Translations under genes and position numbers: made by a program
Part shown: positions 7,627 to 17,002 of the stretch, in pieces
Layout: the number at the start of each line of letters is the position of its first letter
Numbering within the stretch: position 1 is the first letter of the stretch
Virus record (IMG/VR): IMGVR_UViG_3300046758_000288
Span: 1-61,169 of that record
DNA from: a virus
Length of the DNA: 61,169 nt
Reading direction: 5' to 3' (one strand)
Notes under the pieces: model-generated
What the model saw: only the letters and a program-made list of their open reading frames with translations
What the model was told of the DNA's origin: nothing
Databases searched by the model: none

Positions 7627-8640
7627 ATGAACATAAGAGAAATTTCAAAACCAGTTACAGCAAAGAGCTTGAACGAAAGCCTTGCGAAGAAGTTTGGCCA
7701 GAAGCTAAACTTAGAAGCATATACGATAGAACAATTAGAAGACGTAAGAAATAAAATGCGTACTAAGATTTTCAATGTTGAAACAAATGAAAGTTTTGAC
7801 AGTGTACGAAATGAAGCATATCAAAAGTCAAAACTCTTCCTAGACGTATTGAATGCAGAAATAGCAGAGCGTGAGGAGCGCAACGTAAACGAAGCCAAAG
7901 CGGGATATTGTTCCGATGATTGCTGTGGTGCAGACGTAAAAGCAGAAGATTGCACATGTAAACCAACATGTGAAAGTTGCGATTGCAATTCAGTAAAAGA
8001 ATCAGCTAAGCCTGATTACATCGATATTGACAAAGATGGCGACAAGAAAGAGCCTATGAAGAAAGCAGTAAAAGACGCCAAAAAAGATAAGAAAACAGAC
8101 GAAGGCGCATACGGCAAGAAAAAGAAAAAAGTAAAAGAAGGCAAAGAAGACGAAGCAGAACTAGTAATGGCAGCCAAAGACATGGTAGACCGTGTTACAG
8201 GTTGGATGGAAGACACAGCAGAAATGCAAACTGAATCCATGCTAGAACTAGCAGACGCTATTCGTGACGAACATGGTCAAGAAAAAGCAGATCAGTTTTC
8301 GCAATCAGTTAAACCGTCGCTAGAAGGCATGTATGAAGCAATGGAAGCATGTCGTGGCACATTAACTGCTGGCGTACAAATACTAACTGGTGAAGGCGCA
8401 GGCGATATGATGATGGGCGATGAACCAGCAATGGACATGGAGCCAACTACTGATGATGACACAGTCGGCGGCGACTTAGACTTAGCTCTAGATAACGATG
8501 ACGAGTTTGCGGCAGCGGCACCAGCCGCAGGTGGCGAAGATGAAGCAGGTCGTGCTAAGAGAGAATCAAAACTACATAAGAAAAAATCCATTGTAGAGAG
8601 AAGTCGCAAATTAGGTACCATTCTTTCAAAAAAAAAATAA
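7627..8640 (+). CDS. Head-core-like protein with Cys cluster and EF-hand-like loop
   Basis: 337 residues in visible segments: a helical N-terminal domain (1-90), a cluster of nine cysteines (about 98-120, with CC, CTC and CESCDC), an EF-hand-like loop DIDKDGDKKE (about 133-142), a Lys-rich linker, a helical domain (about 180-260), an acidic Ala/Gly region and a basic tail ending KKKSIVERSRKLGTILSKKK. The Lys-rich and acidic alternation is typical of scaffold or internal head proteins of marine T4-like phages. The cysteine cluster suggests metal binding. Exact role is not known. Confidence 0.55.
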   Translation: MNIREISKPVTAKSLNESLAKKFGQKLNLEAYTIEQLEDVRNKMRTKIFNVETNESFDSVRNEAYQKSKLFLDVLNAEIAEREERNVNEAKAGYCSDDCCGADVKAEDCTCKPTCESCDCNSVKESAKPDYIDIDKDGDKKEPMKKAVKDAKKDKKTDEGAYGKKKKKVKEGKEDEAELVMAAKDMVDRVTGWMEDTAEMQTESMLELADAIRDEHGQEKADQFSQSVKPSLEGMYEAMEACRGTLTAGVQILTGEGAGDMMMGDEPAMDMEPTTDDDTVGGDLDLALDNDDEFAAAAPAAGGEDEAGRAKRESKLHKKKSIVERSRKLGTILSKKK

Positions 8641-8762
8641 GTGAGAATATTGACTCGCAGAAGTTGATACAAGTCTTGCGAACAGTAATAGGCAGTGCGG
8701 ATACTACTAAACAATCTGTCTTTTTACACTTCAATACTCCAACTACAAATACCAAATCTGGT

Positions 8763-9011
8763 ATGAAGAACTTAGATCTAAACAAACTAATGCAAAATGT
8801 AGGCGCAGAGCAATTTGACTACGAAACATTTAAGTCAGCATACGACAGCGATCCAAGAATTAAAACAATGGTCAAAGACTTTAATCAAGATGGCATTGAA
8901 CCAATGACTGCTATGAATAAAAGTCACCGCGATCCAAGTAAGCCAGATACAGGTGCTGACCCAGTTAGTACAATGGCTAAACGTGCTACAGACGTAGGCG
9001 CCAAACTTTAA
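8763..9011 (+). CDS. Small conserved phage protein
   Basis: 82 residues from the ATG at 8763 (MKNLDLNKLMQNVG). The frame is open back to 8664, but that extension is not protein-like, so the inner ATG is preferred. The middle (YDSDPRIKTMVKDFNQDGI) is polar and helical. A sigma-70-like promoter for the next gene follows within 12 bases. Function unknown. Confidence 0.5.
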   Translation: MKNLDLNKLMQNVGAEQFDYETFKSAYDSDPRIKTMVKDFNQDGIEPMTAMNKSHRDPSKPDTGADPVSTMAKRATDVGAKL

Positions 9012-9022
9012 TCAATAACTAC

Positions 9023-9051
9023 TTGACAAAATTACAACTTTAGTATATACT
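9023..9051 (+). promoter_or_regulatory. Sigma-70-like promoter
   Basis: TTGACA at 9023-9028, 17 bases, TATACT at 9046-9051. It shows that the next gene starts at TTG 9075, downstream of the likely transcription start. Confidence 0.8.
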
Positions 9052-9074
9052 ATAAGTTGAATGAGGAATTTATA

Positions 9075-9755
9075 TTGACTTTAATTATTGACAAGTACGA
9101 CTACAAACCAATTAATCGAAAACAAGTAAACGGAAAACGATTATATCAAACTCCGGACGGCAATGCTGTTGCGAGTGTTACAACTATTTTAGATGCTACT
9201 AAAGATAAAACGCATCTTATTGCTTGGAGAAAGCGTGTTGGAGAACAAAAGGCACAAGAGATTGTAACAGAAGCCGCAAGTGTAGGCACAAGGATGCACA
9301 AGTATCTTGAAGACTATGTTGAGTTTGGTGAATGGCCACAGCCAGGGTCCAACCCATATGCACAGCAAGCTCATATGATGGCAACTCAAATTAAAGAGAA
9401 AGCCATGAATGATGTTGATGAGATATGGGGTAGTGAAGTTAACTTGTATATGCCCAATATGTATGCAGGAACTACTGACCTTGTAGGTACTTATAAAGGT
9501 CAGCCTGCAATTATGGACTTCAAGCAAACAAACAAGCCCAAAAAACTAGAATGGGTAGTAGATTACTTCCTACAGTTAACAGCATATGCTGAAGCACACA
9601 ACGAAATCTATGGTACTAACATCCGTGAAGGACACATCTTTATGTGTAGCCGTGCAGGCGAGTATCAACAGTTTGATATTTGGCCAGATGAATATGACGA
9701 ATGGCGCAATGAATGGTACGATAGAGTCTACACATATTACGAGAAGTTCGCATAA
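9075..9755 (+). CDS. PD-(D/E)XK family exonuclease-like protein
   Basis: 226 residues. GTTDLVG followed by AIMDFKQTNKP gives the D...D-x-K core of the PD-(D/E)XK nuclease fold, and SVGTRMHKYLEDYV is the preceding helix common in RecB/Cas4-like phage exonucleases. It probably degrades or processes DNA during replication or recombination. The open frame begins at TTG 9057, but that position overlaps the expected transcription start. TTG 9075 sits 7 bases after GAGGAA and is chosen. The gene has its own early-type promoter. Confidence 0.75.
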   Translation: MTLIIDKYDYKPINRKQVNGKRLYQTPDGNAVASVTTILDATKDKTHLIAWRKRVGEQKAQEIVTEAASVGTRMHKYLEDYVEFGEWPQPGSNPYAQQAHMMATQIKEKAMNDVDEIWGSEVNLYMPNMYAGTTDLVGTYKGQPAIMDFKQTNKPKKLEWVVDYFLQLTAYAEAHNEIYGTNIREGHIFMCSRAGEYQQFDIWPDEYDEWRNEWYDRVYTYYEKFA

Positions 9756-9758
9756 ATA
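9752..9758 (+). promoter_or_regulatory. Late-type promoter box
   Basis: ATAAATA followed by C overlaps the stop of the nuclease gene and lies 27 bases before the fiber gene start. Confidence 0.6.
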
Positions 9759-9785
9759 CAATAATAATGCGTATAGGAGACACTC

Positions 9786-11669
9786 GTGGCAGTAGTACAA
9801 ATATCGAAAATACAAATAAGACGAGGTAGGAAAAATACCGGTAGTGGACTACCGCAACTATCCTCAGGTGAACTTGGGTGGGCAATTGACTCACAGGAAC
9901 TTTATATAGGTAATGGTGCAGTAGCAGAAGGCGCACCTACAGTAGGTAATACAAAGATTCTAACTGAAGAAGATGACTTATTTGAGATTGCAAAAAACTA
10001 CACATACAGAGAAGGCGACGGATCTATTGTTACAGGTCCAGACGCAACTAATCCTATTGTTAGAACTTTACAAGAAAGATTAGATGACAATGTTAATATT
10101 AGGTCTTTTGGTACTACAGGACAAATTACTCAAGACGCAACTGTACTTTTACAAAGAGCTATAGATCAATTATATCTAAACAATGGTGTAGAAGCGTCTG
10201 TAAACAATAGAGTTAAATTAGAACTTGCCGCTGGTATATATAAAATTACAGACACTATCTATGTTCCGCCACACGCTACAATTATTGGTGCAGGATCTGG
10301 CAAAACTGTTATTCAACAAGAAACAGCTGGCAAAAGTGTTTTCACTACAGTAAGCGACTCAAGTACTCCTGGTAACTATGTACTAGACGGAGAGTACAAC
10401 ACACAAGCAAGAAACATTCGTTTGCAAGGATTGACACTAAAATGTACGGTAAAAGCAAACGGACTTGTACTACAAAGTTGTAGAGATAGTTACTTCCAAG
10501 ATGTGCAGATTGCAGGCAGTTGGACAAGTACAGACGGAATCGACCTTGATAGTTCTACATCAACTAGTATTGGACTAGGAATAAACAGCAAGAACGGTGG
10601 AGTTGAAACTGTTCGAAACGAATTCACTAACTGTCACATTGACGGCTTTATGTACGGCATTGTATCTAATTGGGATACAAACGATAACGTATGGACAACA
10701 TCAAACTTTACTAATTTAGGTTATGGATTTACATTTGGTAAAGATATGCTAATTGACGGTAATAATGCAAATGGCACTTCAGTAGGTCCAACTAACAATA
10801 TTATTTCAGACTGTGTATTCACAAACGTATATAGAGAAGCTATACTTGTTGACGAAGGAACTTATAACGTAAGTCGTAACAATAAATTTAATACTTGTGG
10901 TAACGACGGTGCATCAGATGCGTCACCTCTTTATCCTATTATTAGATATACAAGACTAGGTAATACTAGTGATGGAGACTTCTTTAGTAGAACAAAAGTG
11001 TTATCATATACACAAGGTACTATTATTACAGCAAGTTCTACAATTACAGCAGGACAATCAACTATTACAGTTACAGATGCTTCAAACTTAGTAGCAGGAC
11101 AAATTGTTACTGTTGATAGCGGTATTGGAGAACTAGGTGCGGCAACTGTAGTCATTACTGATGTTGATCAACCAACTAACACAGTTACAGTTAACTTGCC
11201 ACATTTGACAAGCGGCTTAATTAATTTTAGTGTACTATCACCAATTATTACAAGTATTTCTTATATTCCTGAAGTAGACGGACCATGTCACTTTGTTTGG
11301 GGTTTTGAACACGAAATAACAATTAGAGACGGTCTAAACCAAACACTATTTAGACTTCCAAAACTTGCTAATCAAAGTTTTGATATTGACTATGTTGCAA
11401 AAGGAGCAACAGGTTACACAGGTATGCGATCAGGAAATATGCGAATAACGATGGATAACCAAGCCAACGTTACTGTTTCAGATGAATTTGATTTTGTTGG
11501 AGACGAAATATATGTTGACAACATTGCATTTGATGCTATAATAAGTGATATAGACGGAGACAGTACTGTTGACACAATCCTTGTAAAAGGTAATGTTAGT
11601 GGTTCACTTCCGGCAAATGCAACAACGAAGTTAAAGTTCAAAGTGAAAACAAAACAGATAAGCATATAA
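9786..11669 (+). CDS. Tail fiber or virion protein with right-handed beta-helix
   Basis: 627 residues, GTG start 4 bases after a ribosome site GGAGA. The N-terminus (IQIRRGRKNTGSGLPQLSSG, then ELGWAIDSQELYIGNG) is the short domain often seen at the start of phage fiber and host-recognition proteins. From about 95 to 400 the sequence looks like a pectate-lyase-type parallel beta-helix (IRSFGTTG...AIDQL, GAGSGKTVIQ, repeated N-x-hydrophobic turns). The C-terminal third is beta-rich. It likely forms part of the adsorption apparatus, binding or cutting host polysaccharide. A late-type box precedes it. Confidence 0.75.
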   Translation: MAVVQISKIQIRRGRKNTGSGLPQLSSGELGWAIDSQELYIGNGAVAEGAPTVGNTKILTEEDDLFEIAKNYTYREGDGSIVTGPDATNPIVRTLQERLDDNVNIRSFGTTGQITQDATVLLQRAIDQLYLNNGVEASVNNRVKLELAAGIYKITDTIYVPPHATIIGAGSGKTVIQQETAGKSVFTTVSDSSTPGNYVLDGEYNTQARNIRLQGLTLKCTVKANGLVLQSCRDSYFQDVQIAGSWTSTDGIDLDSSTSTSIGLGINSKNGGVETVRNEFTNCHIDGFMYGIVSNWDTNDNVWTTSNFTNLGYGFTFGKDMLIDGNNANGTSVGPTNNIISDCVFTNVYREAILVDEGTYNVSRNNKFNTCGNDGASDASPLYPIIRYTRLGNTSDGDFFSRTKVLSYTQGTIITASSTITAGQSTITVTDASNLVAGQIVTVDSGIGELGAATVVITDVDQPTNTVTVNLPHLTSGLINFSVLSPIITSISYIPEVDGPCHFVWGFEHEITIRDGLNQTLFRLPKLANQSFDIDYVAKGATGYTGMRSGNMRITMDNQANVTVSDEFDFVGDEIYVDNIAFDAIISDIDGDSTVDTILVKGNVSGSLPANATTKLKFKVKTKQISI

Positions 11670-12089
11670 ATGTTCAATAAAAAATATGAAGATCGGCTGG
11701 CCGCCTGGAGTGATTTTAGAAACACACTTGAAACAACAGACAACCCTTATCAAGATGTAATTGACTTTTATCAACAAGCACCTCTAGTTTCAATTCACAC
11801 TGACCCATTTGATCAAGCACAATGGCCTACGCCTTGGGAGTTAATTCAAGAGAACCAGTATTGTGAGTTCGCTCGTGTACTAGGATACTGCTTTTCTTTA
11901 CAGTTAACCGAACGCTTTTCAGGGGCCAATTTTGAGATACATATCGTTACAAGCAGAGAGAAATCGTACTTATATCTCTTAATAATCGACAGTAAAATTG
12001 TGCTAGGATATGATGAAACTTCACCAGTGTCATATCTTGATATCCAGTCAGATTTACAATCGCAAGTTATATACAGTATGGAAAATTAA
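11670..12089 (+). CDS. Conserved phage protein next to fiber gene
   Basis: 139 residues, starting immediately after the fiber stop, so co-expressed with it. Alpha/beta, rich in aromatic residues (QWPTPWELIQENQYCEFARV), no catalytic motif seen. A fiber assembly or baseplate role is possible from position only. Confidence 0.55.
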   Translation: MFNKKYEDRLAAWSDFRNTLETTDNPYQDVIDFYQQAPLVSIHTDPFDQAQWPTPWELIQENQYCEFARVLGYCFSLQLTERFSGANFEIHIVTSREKSYLYLLIIDSKIVLGYDETSPVSYLDIQSDLQSQVIYSMEN

Positions 12090-12090
12090 A

Positions 12091-12111
12091 ATAAATATTT
12101 CATTAATGAAA
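12091..12111 (+). promoter_or_regulatory. Late-type box followed by perfect palindrome
   Basis: ATAAATA (12091-12097) is followed at once by TTTCATTAATGAAA (12098-12111), able to form a 5-bp stem with a TTAA loop. nrdA starts at 12123. Confidence 0.5.
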
Positions 12112-12122
12112 GAGGAAAAAAG

Positions 12123-14423
12123 ATGATTCAAGTTACCAAGCGAGACGGGCGTAAAGAGCCACTAGATATAGAAAAATTACACAAAGTAGTTTTTCATGCA
12201 TGTGAAAATATAACAGGAGTTAGCCCAAGCGAGGTAGAGATAAAAAGTCAAATTAGTTTTGCAAACGGTATGACTACTAAAGAAATTCAAGAAACTTTAA
12301 TTAAGGCTGCCGCTGATCTTATCAGTGAAGAAACACCAAACTATCAGTTCGTTGGTGGTAGGCTAATTAATTATGCATTACGCAAAGAAGTATACGGTAA
12401 CTATACACCTTGCACAGTGAAAGAACTTGTTGAAAGGAATATAGATTTAGGCTTTTATGATCCTGACCTCATTTCATATTATAACGACGAAGAGTGGCAA
12501 CGAATCAATAGTTTTGTTAAACACGAACGCGACGAAAACTTAACCTATGTAGCAATGGAACAGCTACGTGGCAAGTACCTATGTCAAAACAGAGTAAACG
12601 GAGAGATCTTTGAAACACCTCAAATGTGCTATGTACTAATTGCGGCAACATTATTCCAAAGTTATCCAACAGAAACTCGACTACACTGGATTAAAGAATA
12701 TTATGATGCTATTAGTTTACACGATATTAGTTTGCCTACTCCTGTTATGGCTGGTGTTAGAACTCCACAGCGACAATTCAGTAGTTGCGTCCTTATTGAA
12801 AGTGACGACAGTCTTGATAGTATTAATGCTACTGCATCAAGTATTGTTAAGTACGTAAGTCAAAAAGCAGGCATTGGAATTGGCGGCGGCAAGATTCGTG
12901 CTATTGGTTCGCCAGTACGTAAAGGTGATGCTTATCACACAGGTATTATCCCGTTTTATAAACTATTTCAAAGTGCAGTAAAATCGTGCTCGCAGGGCGG
13001 AGTTAGAGGCGGAGCCGCTACAGTATATTACCCAGCCTGGCATTTAGAAGTTGAAGAAATGTTAGTGCTAAAGAACAACAAAGGTACAGAAGATAATCGT
13101 GTACGCCATATGGACTACGGTGTGCAGTTTAATAAACTAATGTATGAAAGACTTATTGCGGGCGCCGATATAACTCTTTTCTCGCCTAGTGATGTACCAG
13201 GACTGTATGAAGCATTTTATGCAGACCAAGACAAGTTTAAAGAATTATATGAAACAGCAGAACGCAATACAAAGTTGCGTAAGAAAACTATTCCAGCTAT
13301 TCAATTGTTTAGTACATTTATGGAAGAGCGTAAGAATACAGGACGCATTTATCTACAGAACGTAGACAATGCTAATGAGCATGGGTCATTCCTTCCTGAG
13401 GTTGCACCTATTCGTCAATCAAACCTATGTGCAGAGATTGACTTACCAACAAAGCCACTAAAAGATCTTAATGACCCTGAAGGTGAGATTTCCCTATGTA
13501 CACTTAGCGCAATCAATTGGGGCAACATTAAATCAGTTAGTGATTTTGAAAGAGTATGTCGACTTGCAGTTCGTGGACTTGATGCACTATTAAGTTATCA
13601 AGACTATCCAATACTAGCCGCACAGTTATCTACAGAAAAGCGTAGACCTTTAGGCGTTGGCATTATTAATTTTGCATATTGGATGGCAAAGAACGGACTC
13701 GACTATCAGAATATTGATGCAGAAGGACTAGAACTAATTGACGAATGGGCCGAAGCATGGAGTTACTATCTAATTAAAGCGAGTGCTGACCTAGCCGCAG
13801 AGCAAGGAGCACCAAGTGGCAACATGGAAACAAAATACGGACATGGTATTACACCTAATCAAACATATTCAAAAGCCCTTGACGAGATTGTTCCTCACAA
13901 AGAACGTATGCCTTGGGATAAATTACGTGAACAACTTAAAGAAACAGGCATTCGTAATTCAACACTAATGGCACTTATGCCAAGTGAAACAAGTGCGCAA
14001 ATTGCAAATGCAACTAACGGAATTGAGCCGCCACGTTCGCTTATATCTATTAAACAAAGCAAGCACGGTGTACTTAAACAAGTTGTGCCTGAATATAAAA
14101 GGCTTAAAAACAAATATGATTTACTATGGGAGCACCGCTCACCTGAAGGGTATATTAAAATTGTGTCTGTACTACAGAAATACATTGATCAAGGTGTAAG
14201 CGTAAACACAAGCTACAACCCAACATATTTTGACGATGAAAAAATTCCGCTAAGTACAATGCTACAACATTTATTGTTGTTTTATAAACTAGGCGGCAAA
14301 CAATTATACTATTTCAATACATATGATGGCCAGGGCGAATTAGATGTCAACAAAATGTTTGAAACAGAACTAGCACCAACTGAAATTGAAGACGACGAAT
14401 ATTGTGAATCATGCACAATATAG
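12123..14423 (+). CDS. nrdA: Ribonucleotide reductase class Ia, large subunit
   Basis: Reduces ribonucleoside diphosphates to deoxy forms with NrdB. 766 residues, close to E. coli NrdA (761). An N-terminal ATP-cone (about 3-90, KRDGRKEPLDIEKLHKVVFH) suggests dATP/ATP overall activity control. The active site is visible: the redox Cys in FSSCVL, NLCAEI with the radical Cys and Glu, a second redox Cys in SLCTLSA, and the YYFNTYDG tyrosines for radical transfer. The C-terminal CESCTI provides the Cys pair that is re-reduced by glutaredoxin, which is encoded two genes on. Ribosome site AGAGGA precedes ATG. Confidence 0.96.
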   Translation: MIQVTKRDGRKEPLDIEKLHKVVFHACENITGVSPSEVEIKSQISFANGMTTKEIQETLIKAAADLISEETPNYQFVGGRLINYALRKEVYGNYTPCTVKELVERNIDLGFYDPDLISYYNDEEWQRINSFVKHERDENLTYVAMEQLRGKYLCQNRVNGEIFETPQMCYVLIAATLFQSYPTETRLHWIKEYYDAISLHDISLPTPVMAGVRTPQRQFSSCVLIESDDSLDSINATASSIVKYVSQKAGIGIGGGKIRAIGSPVRKGDAYHTGIIPFYKLFQSAVKSCSQGGVRGGAATVYYPAWHLEVEEMLVLKNNKGTEDNRVRHMDYGVQFNKLMYERLIAGADITLFSPSDVPGLYEAFYADQDKFKELYETAERNTKLRKKTIPAIQLFSTFMEERKNTGRIYLQNVDNANEHGSFLPEVAPIRQSNLCAEIDLPTKPLKDLNDPEGEISLCTLSAINWGNIKSVSDFERVCRLAVRGLDALLSYQDYPILAAQLSTEKRRPLGVGIINFAYWMAKNGLDYQNIDAEGLELIDEWAEAWSYYLIKASADLAAEQGAPSGNMETKYGHGITPNQTYSKALDEIVPHKERMPWDKLREQLKETGIRNSTLMALMPSETSAQIANATNGIEPPRSLISIKQSKHGVLKQVVPEYKRLKNKYDLLWEHRSPEGYIKIVSVLQKYIDQGVSVNTSYNPTYFDDEKIPLSTMLQHLLLFYKLGGKQLYYFNTYDGQGELDVNKMFETELAPTEIEDDEYCESCTI

Positions 14424-14452
14424 TTGACAACAGAGCAATAACGTGTTAATAT
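14424..14452 (+). promoter_or_regulatory. Sigma-70-like promoter for nrdB
   Basis: TTGACA 14424-14429, 17 bases, TAATAT 14447-14452, directly after the nrdA stop. nrdB and grx can therefore be transcribed apart from nrdA. Confidence 0.75.
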
Positions 14453-14489
14453 ACATAGACACGCAGAGACATAAAGGAAGTAAAATATA

Positions 14490-15617
14490 ATGGGCGTATT
14501 TGACGTAGATAACAGAGTCGATCATACTAAAGTAAAAGCATTTTTAGATCCATCAGGCGGTCCTACTATACAACGATATGATAATCTAAAGTATAAACAG
14601 TTTGACGGGTTAACTGACAAACAGTTAGGATTCTTTTGGAGACCTGAAGAAGTTGATATCTATAAGGATTCGGCTGACTTCAAGTCACTTACTGAACACG
14701 AACAGCATATCTTTACTTCTAATTTGAAGAGACAAATTCTATTAGATAGTGTTCAAGGTCGTGCACCTGCAGAAAGTTTTGGTTCTATTGTTTCTTTACC
14801 AGAACTTGAAAATTGGATCATTACTTGGACCTTTAGTGAAACTATCCATTCACGTAGTTACACACATATTATTCGTAATGTATATTCAAATCCAAGTAAA
14901 GTATTTGATGAACTTATGGATGTAGGTGAAATTGTTGATTGTGCAGATAGTATATCTAAACACTATGACGATCTTATTGAAACTAGTATGTATTACAACC
15001 TGTTAGGTGCAGGAACACACACAGTTAATGGCAATAAAGTAGAAGTAGATATGTACGAGCTAAAGAAAAAACTTTGGCTTGCGTTAATGAGTGTAAACAT
15101 TCTTGAAGGTGTTCGCTTCTATGTGTCTTTTGCATGTAGTTGGGCATTTGCAGAACTTAAAAAGATGGAAGGCAATGCTAAGATTATTAAACTTATTGCT
15201 AGAGATGAAAACTTGCATCTTGCATCAACACAAGCACTATTGAAAGTGTTAAAAACTGACGACAAAGACTTTGCAAAAATTGCAAAAGAAACAGAAGCTG
15301 AATGTATTCAGATGTTTGTAGAAGCAGTTGATCAAGAAAAAGAATGGGCTAACTATTTGTTCAAAGACGGATCAATGATTGGACTAAACACAGAATTGTT
15401 AAGCCAGTACATTGAATTTATTTGTACACGTAGAATGACAAACGTAGGTCTTAAAAGTCCATACAACCAAAAACAAAACCCATTGCCGTGGACACAGAAA
15501 TGGATCTCAGGAGCCGAAGTTCAGGTGGCACCACAAGAGACTGAGATAACTAGTTATGTTCAAGGCGGCACTAAACAAGATGTGTCAGCTGACACATTTA
15601 AAGGATTTAGTTTATGA
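14490..15617 (+). CDS. nrdB: Ribonucleotide reductase class Ia, small subunit
   Basis: Carries the diiron-tyrosyl radical for NrdA. 375 residues (E. coli 376). The iron ligands and tyrosine are in place: LLDS (Asp), SETIHSRSYTHIIRN (Glu, His and radical Tyr), LEGVRFYVSFACSWAFAE (Glu) and RDENLHLA (Glu, His). It has its own promoter after nrdA, and its last codons overlap the glutaredoxin start (ATGA), so the reductant is made with it. No truncation or intron is seen. Confidence 0.96.
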   Translation: MGVFDVDNRVDHTKVKAFLDPSGGPTIQRYDNLKYKQFDGLTDKQLGFFWRPEEVDIYKDSADFKSLTEHEQHIFTSNLKRQILLDSVQGRAPAESFGSIVSLPELENWIITWTFSETIHSRSYTHIIRNVYSNPSKVFDELMDVGEIVDCADSISKHYDDLIETSMYYNLLGAGTHTVNGNKVEVDMYELKKKLWLALMSVNILEGVRFYVSFACSWAFAELKKMEGNAKIIKLIARDENLHLASTQALLKVLKTDDKDFAKIAKETEAECIQMFVEAVDQEKEWANYLFKDGSMIGLNTELLSQYIEFICTRRMTNVGLKSPYNQKQNPLPWTQKWISGAEVQVAPQETEITSYVQGGTKQDVSADTFKGFSL

Positions 15618-15868
15618 CAATTGAAATTTGGGGCAAGCCAGCTTGTCCATCATGCACAAAGGCAAAACAGTTTTGCGAAAGCAGATCGCTTCCTTATGTG
15701 TACAAAGAACTAGGTAAAGACTTTGACAGAGAAGAAGTGTTTGAAGTATTTCCTACAGCAAGGACATTCCCACAAATTATCGTTGGTGGTAATAAAGTTG
15801 GTGGGTATGAAAGTTTATTAGAATATGTTGATAACACAGGTTACAACGGCACAGGACATACATTATAA
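15614..15868 (+). CDS. Glutaredoxin
   Basis: 84 residues with the thioredoxin fold of a small glutaredoxin. The redox site is CPSC (about residues 11-14), with the conserved cis-Pro region TFPQIIVGG and the GGY glutathione-contact motif. Its overlap with nrdB and the C-terminal Cys pair of NrdA mark it as the likely electron donor for the reductase, like T4 NrdC. The stop overlaps the next ATG by one base. Confidence 0.92.
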   Translation: MTIEIWGKPACPSCTKAKQFCESRSLPYVYKELGKDFDREEVFEVFPTARTFPQIIVGGNKVGGYESLLEYVDNTGYNGTGHTL

Positions 15869-16155
15869 TGTTAATCGAAGCACCATATAAAATTGGAGAT
15901 ACCGTATCTCTAAAACTAACTTCAGGCGAAGAAATCATTGCACGTTTAGATGCAGAAGATTCTAACACCTATACACTTAAAAAGCCTATGGTGCTTATAG
16001 CACAATCAGAAGGCTTAGGACTTGCTCCTTTCATGTTTTCAGTGTCTCCGGACGGAAAATTTGTAATGAAAGCAAGTGCAGTAAGTTGTTTAGCAGTCAC
16101 ACAAGACGAAATTTCCAAGCAATATACACAACAAACTACCGGTATTGTTACTTAA
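15868..16155 (+). CDS. Small conserved phage protein, possible Sm-like fold
   Basis: 95 residues. GDTVSLKLTSGEEIIARLDA followed by TYTLKKPMVL resembles the first strands of an Sm/LSm barrel, where a ligand or RNA binds a ring. The similarity is only in pattern. It is the last gene of the nrdB operon. Function unknown. Confidence 0.5.
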   Translation: MLIEAPYKIGDTVSLKLTSGEEIIARLDAEDSNTYTLKKPMVLIAQSEGLGLAPFMFSVSPDGKFVMKASAVSCLAVTQDEISKQYTQQTTGIVT

Positions 16156-16170
16156 ATTTGTAAATATCGG

Positions 16171-16199
16171 TTGACAAGCCCGCACGAGTATTGTATAAT
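16171..16199 (+). promoter_or_regulatory. Sigma-70-like promoter
   Basis: TTGACA 16171-16176, 17 bases, TATAAT 16194-16199: a consensus promoter for the HAD-like operon. Confidence 0.85.
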
Positions 16200-16235
16200 A
16201 CTAGTATGAATAAGGCAAAAAGAAAAGGCAATAAA

Positions 16236-16829
16236 TTGTATAAAGTAATACTCACAGACGCTGATGGCGTACTATTGAACTGGGAATATGCATTTACATG
16301 TTGGATGGAACAACATGGACATACGAAAGTAGAAAATGCAAATTTCATTTATGACATTGGCGAACGTTTTGGAATAACCAAAGAACAAGGCAAACAATTA
16401 GTTAAGATTTTTAACGAAAGTGCCGCAATTGGTTTCCTTCCAGCACTACGTGACGCAATGTATTATGTAAAAAGATTACACGAAGAACACGGATATGTTT
16501 TCCGTTGCATTACAAGTCTAAGTTTAGACAAAAATGCATACAAACTTCGTAAGATGAATTTGGAGAAACTGTTTGGAAAAACAGCTTTTGAAGAATTAGT
16601 TTGTTTAGATACAGGTGCAGACAAAGATGAAGCTCTTGAACAATATAGAGATTCAGGTTTGTATTGGATTGAAGACAAACTATCTAATGCACAACTTGGT
16701 TTAGACTTAGGTTTAAAATCAATACTCATCGAGCATGGATTTAATATGAACGATGATATTCCAGAAGGTATGACTAAAGTAACTAACTGGAAAGAAATAT
16801 ACGAAAACATTACAGGAGAAAACGCATGA
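16236..16829 (+). CDS. HAD-superfamily hydrolase-like protein
   Basis: Likely phosphatase acting on a small phosphorylated compound. The catalytic motif DADGVLLNW places the nucleophile Asp at residue 8 and the general acid at 10. CITSLS fits motif II and the later WIEDKLSNAQLGLDLG fits motif III/IV. TTG at 16236 is chosen because it follows AAAAGG and puts the catalytic motif near the N-terminus as usual. ATG at 16206 is in frame but coincides with the expected transcription start. The promoter is at 16171 and the stop overlaps the next ATG. Confidence 0.7.
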   Translation: MYKVILTDADGVLLNWEYAFTCWMEQHGHTKVENANFIYDIGERFGITKEQGKQLVKIFNESAAIGFLPALRDAMYYVKRLHEEHGYVFRCITSLSLDKNAYKLRKMNLEKLFGKTAFEELVCLDTGADKDEALEQYRDSGLYWIEDKLSNAQLGLDLGLKSILIEHGFNMNDDIPEGMTKVTNWKEIYENITGENA

Positions 16830-17002
16830 CATTACATGACGAAATCGTACAAGCATTTAATAATTACTTGGCAGAGTCTGAAACATTTGAAGACAAAAGT
16901 GTCAAGGCAGCGGCCGCAAGAGCTCGTAAAGCATTGGGTGACCTAGGCAAACTTACAAAAGATCGCCGTAAAGAAATCCAAGACAAAAAGAACGCAATGT
17001 AA
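16826..17002 (+). CDS. Small basic helical protein
   Basis: 58 residues, ATG overlapping the HAD stop (ATGA). Acidic N-terminal half (NNYLAESETFEDKS), then basic alternating helix AAAARARKALGDLGKLTKDR. The pattern fits a small DNA- or RNA-binding protein. Family not recognised. Confidence 0.6.
   Translation: MTLHDEIVQAFNNYLAESETFEDKSVKAAAARARKALGDLGKLTKDRRKEIQDKKNAM

Noticed and set aside
8664-8762. Upstream part of the open frame before 8763
   Set aside because: Composition is unlike phage proteins around it and no ribosome site precedes it.
16191-16235. Extended N-terminus of the HAD-like protein
   Set aside because: The TTG at 16191 lies in the minus-10 region, and ATG 16206 coincides with the expected transcription start.
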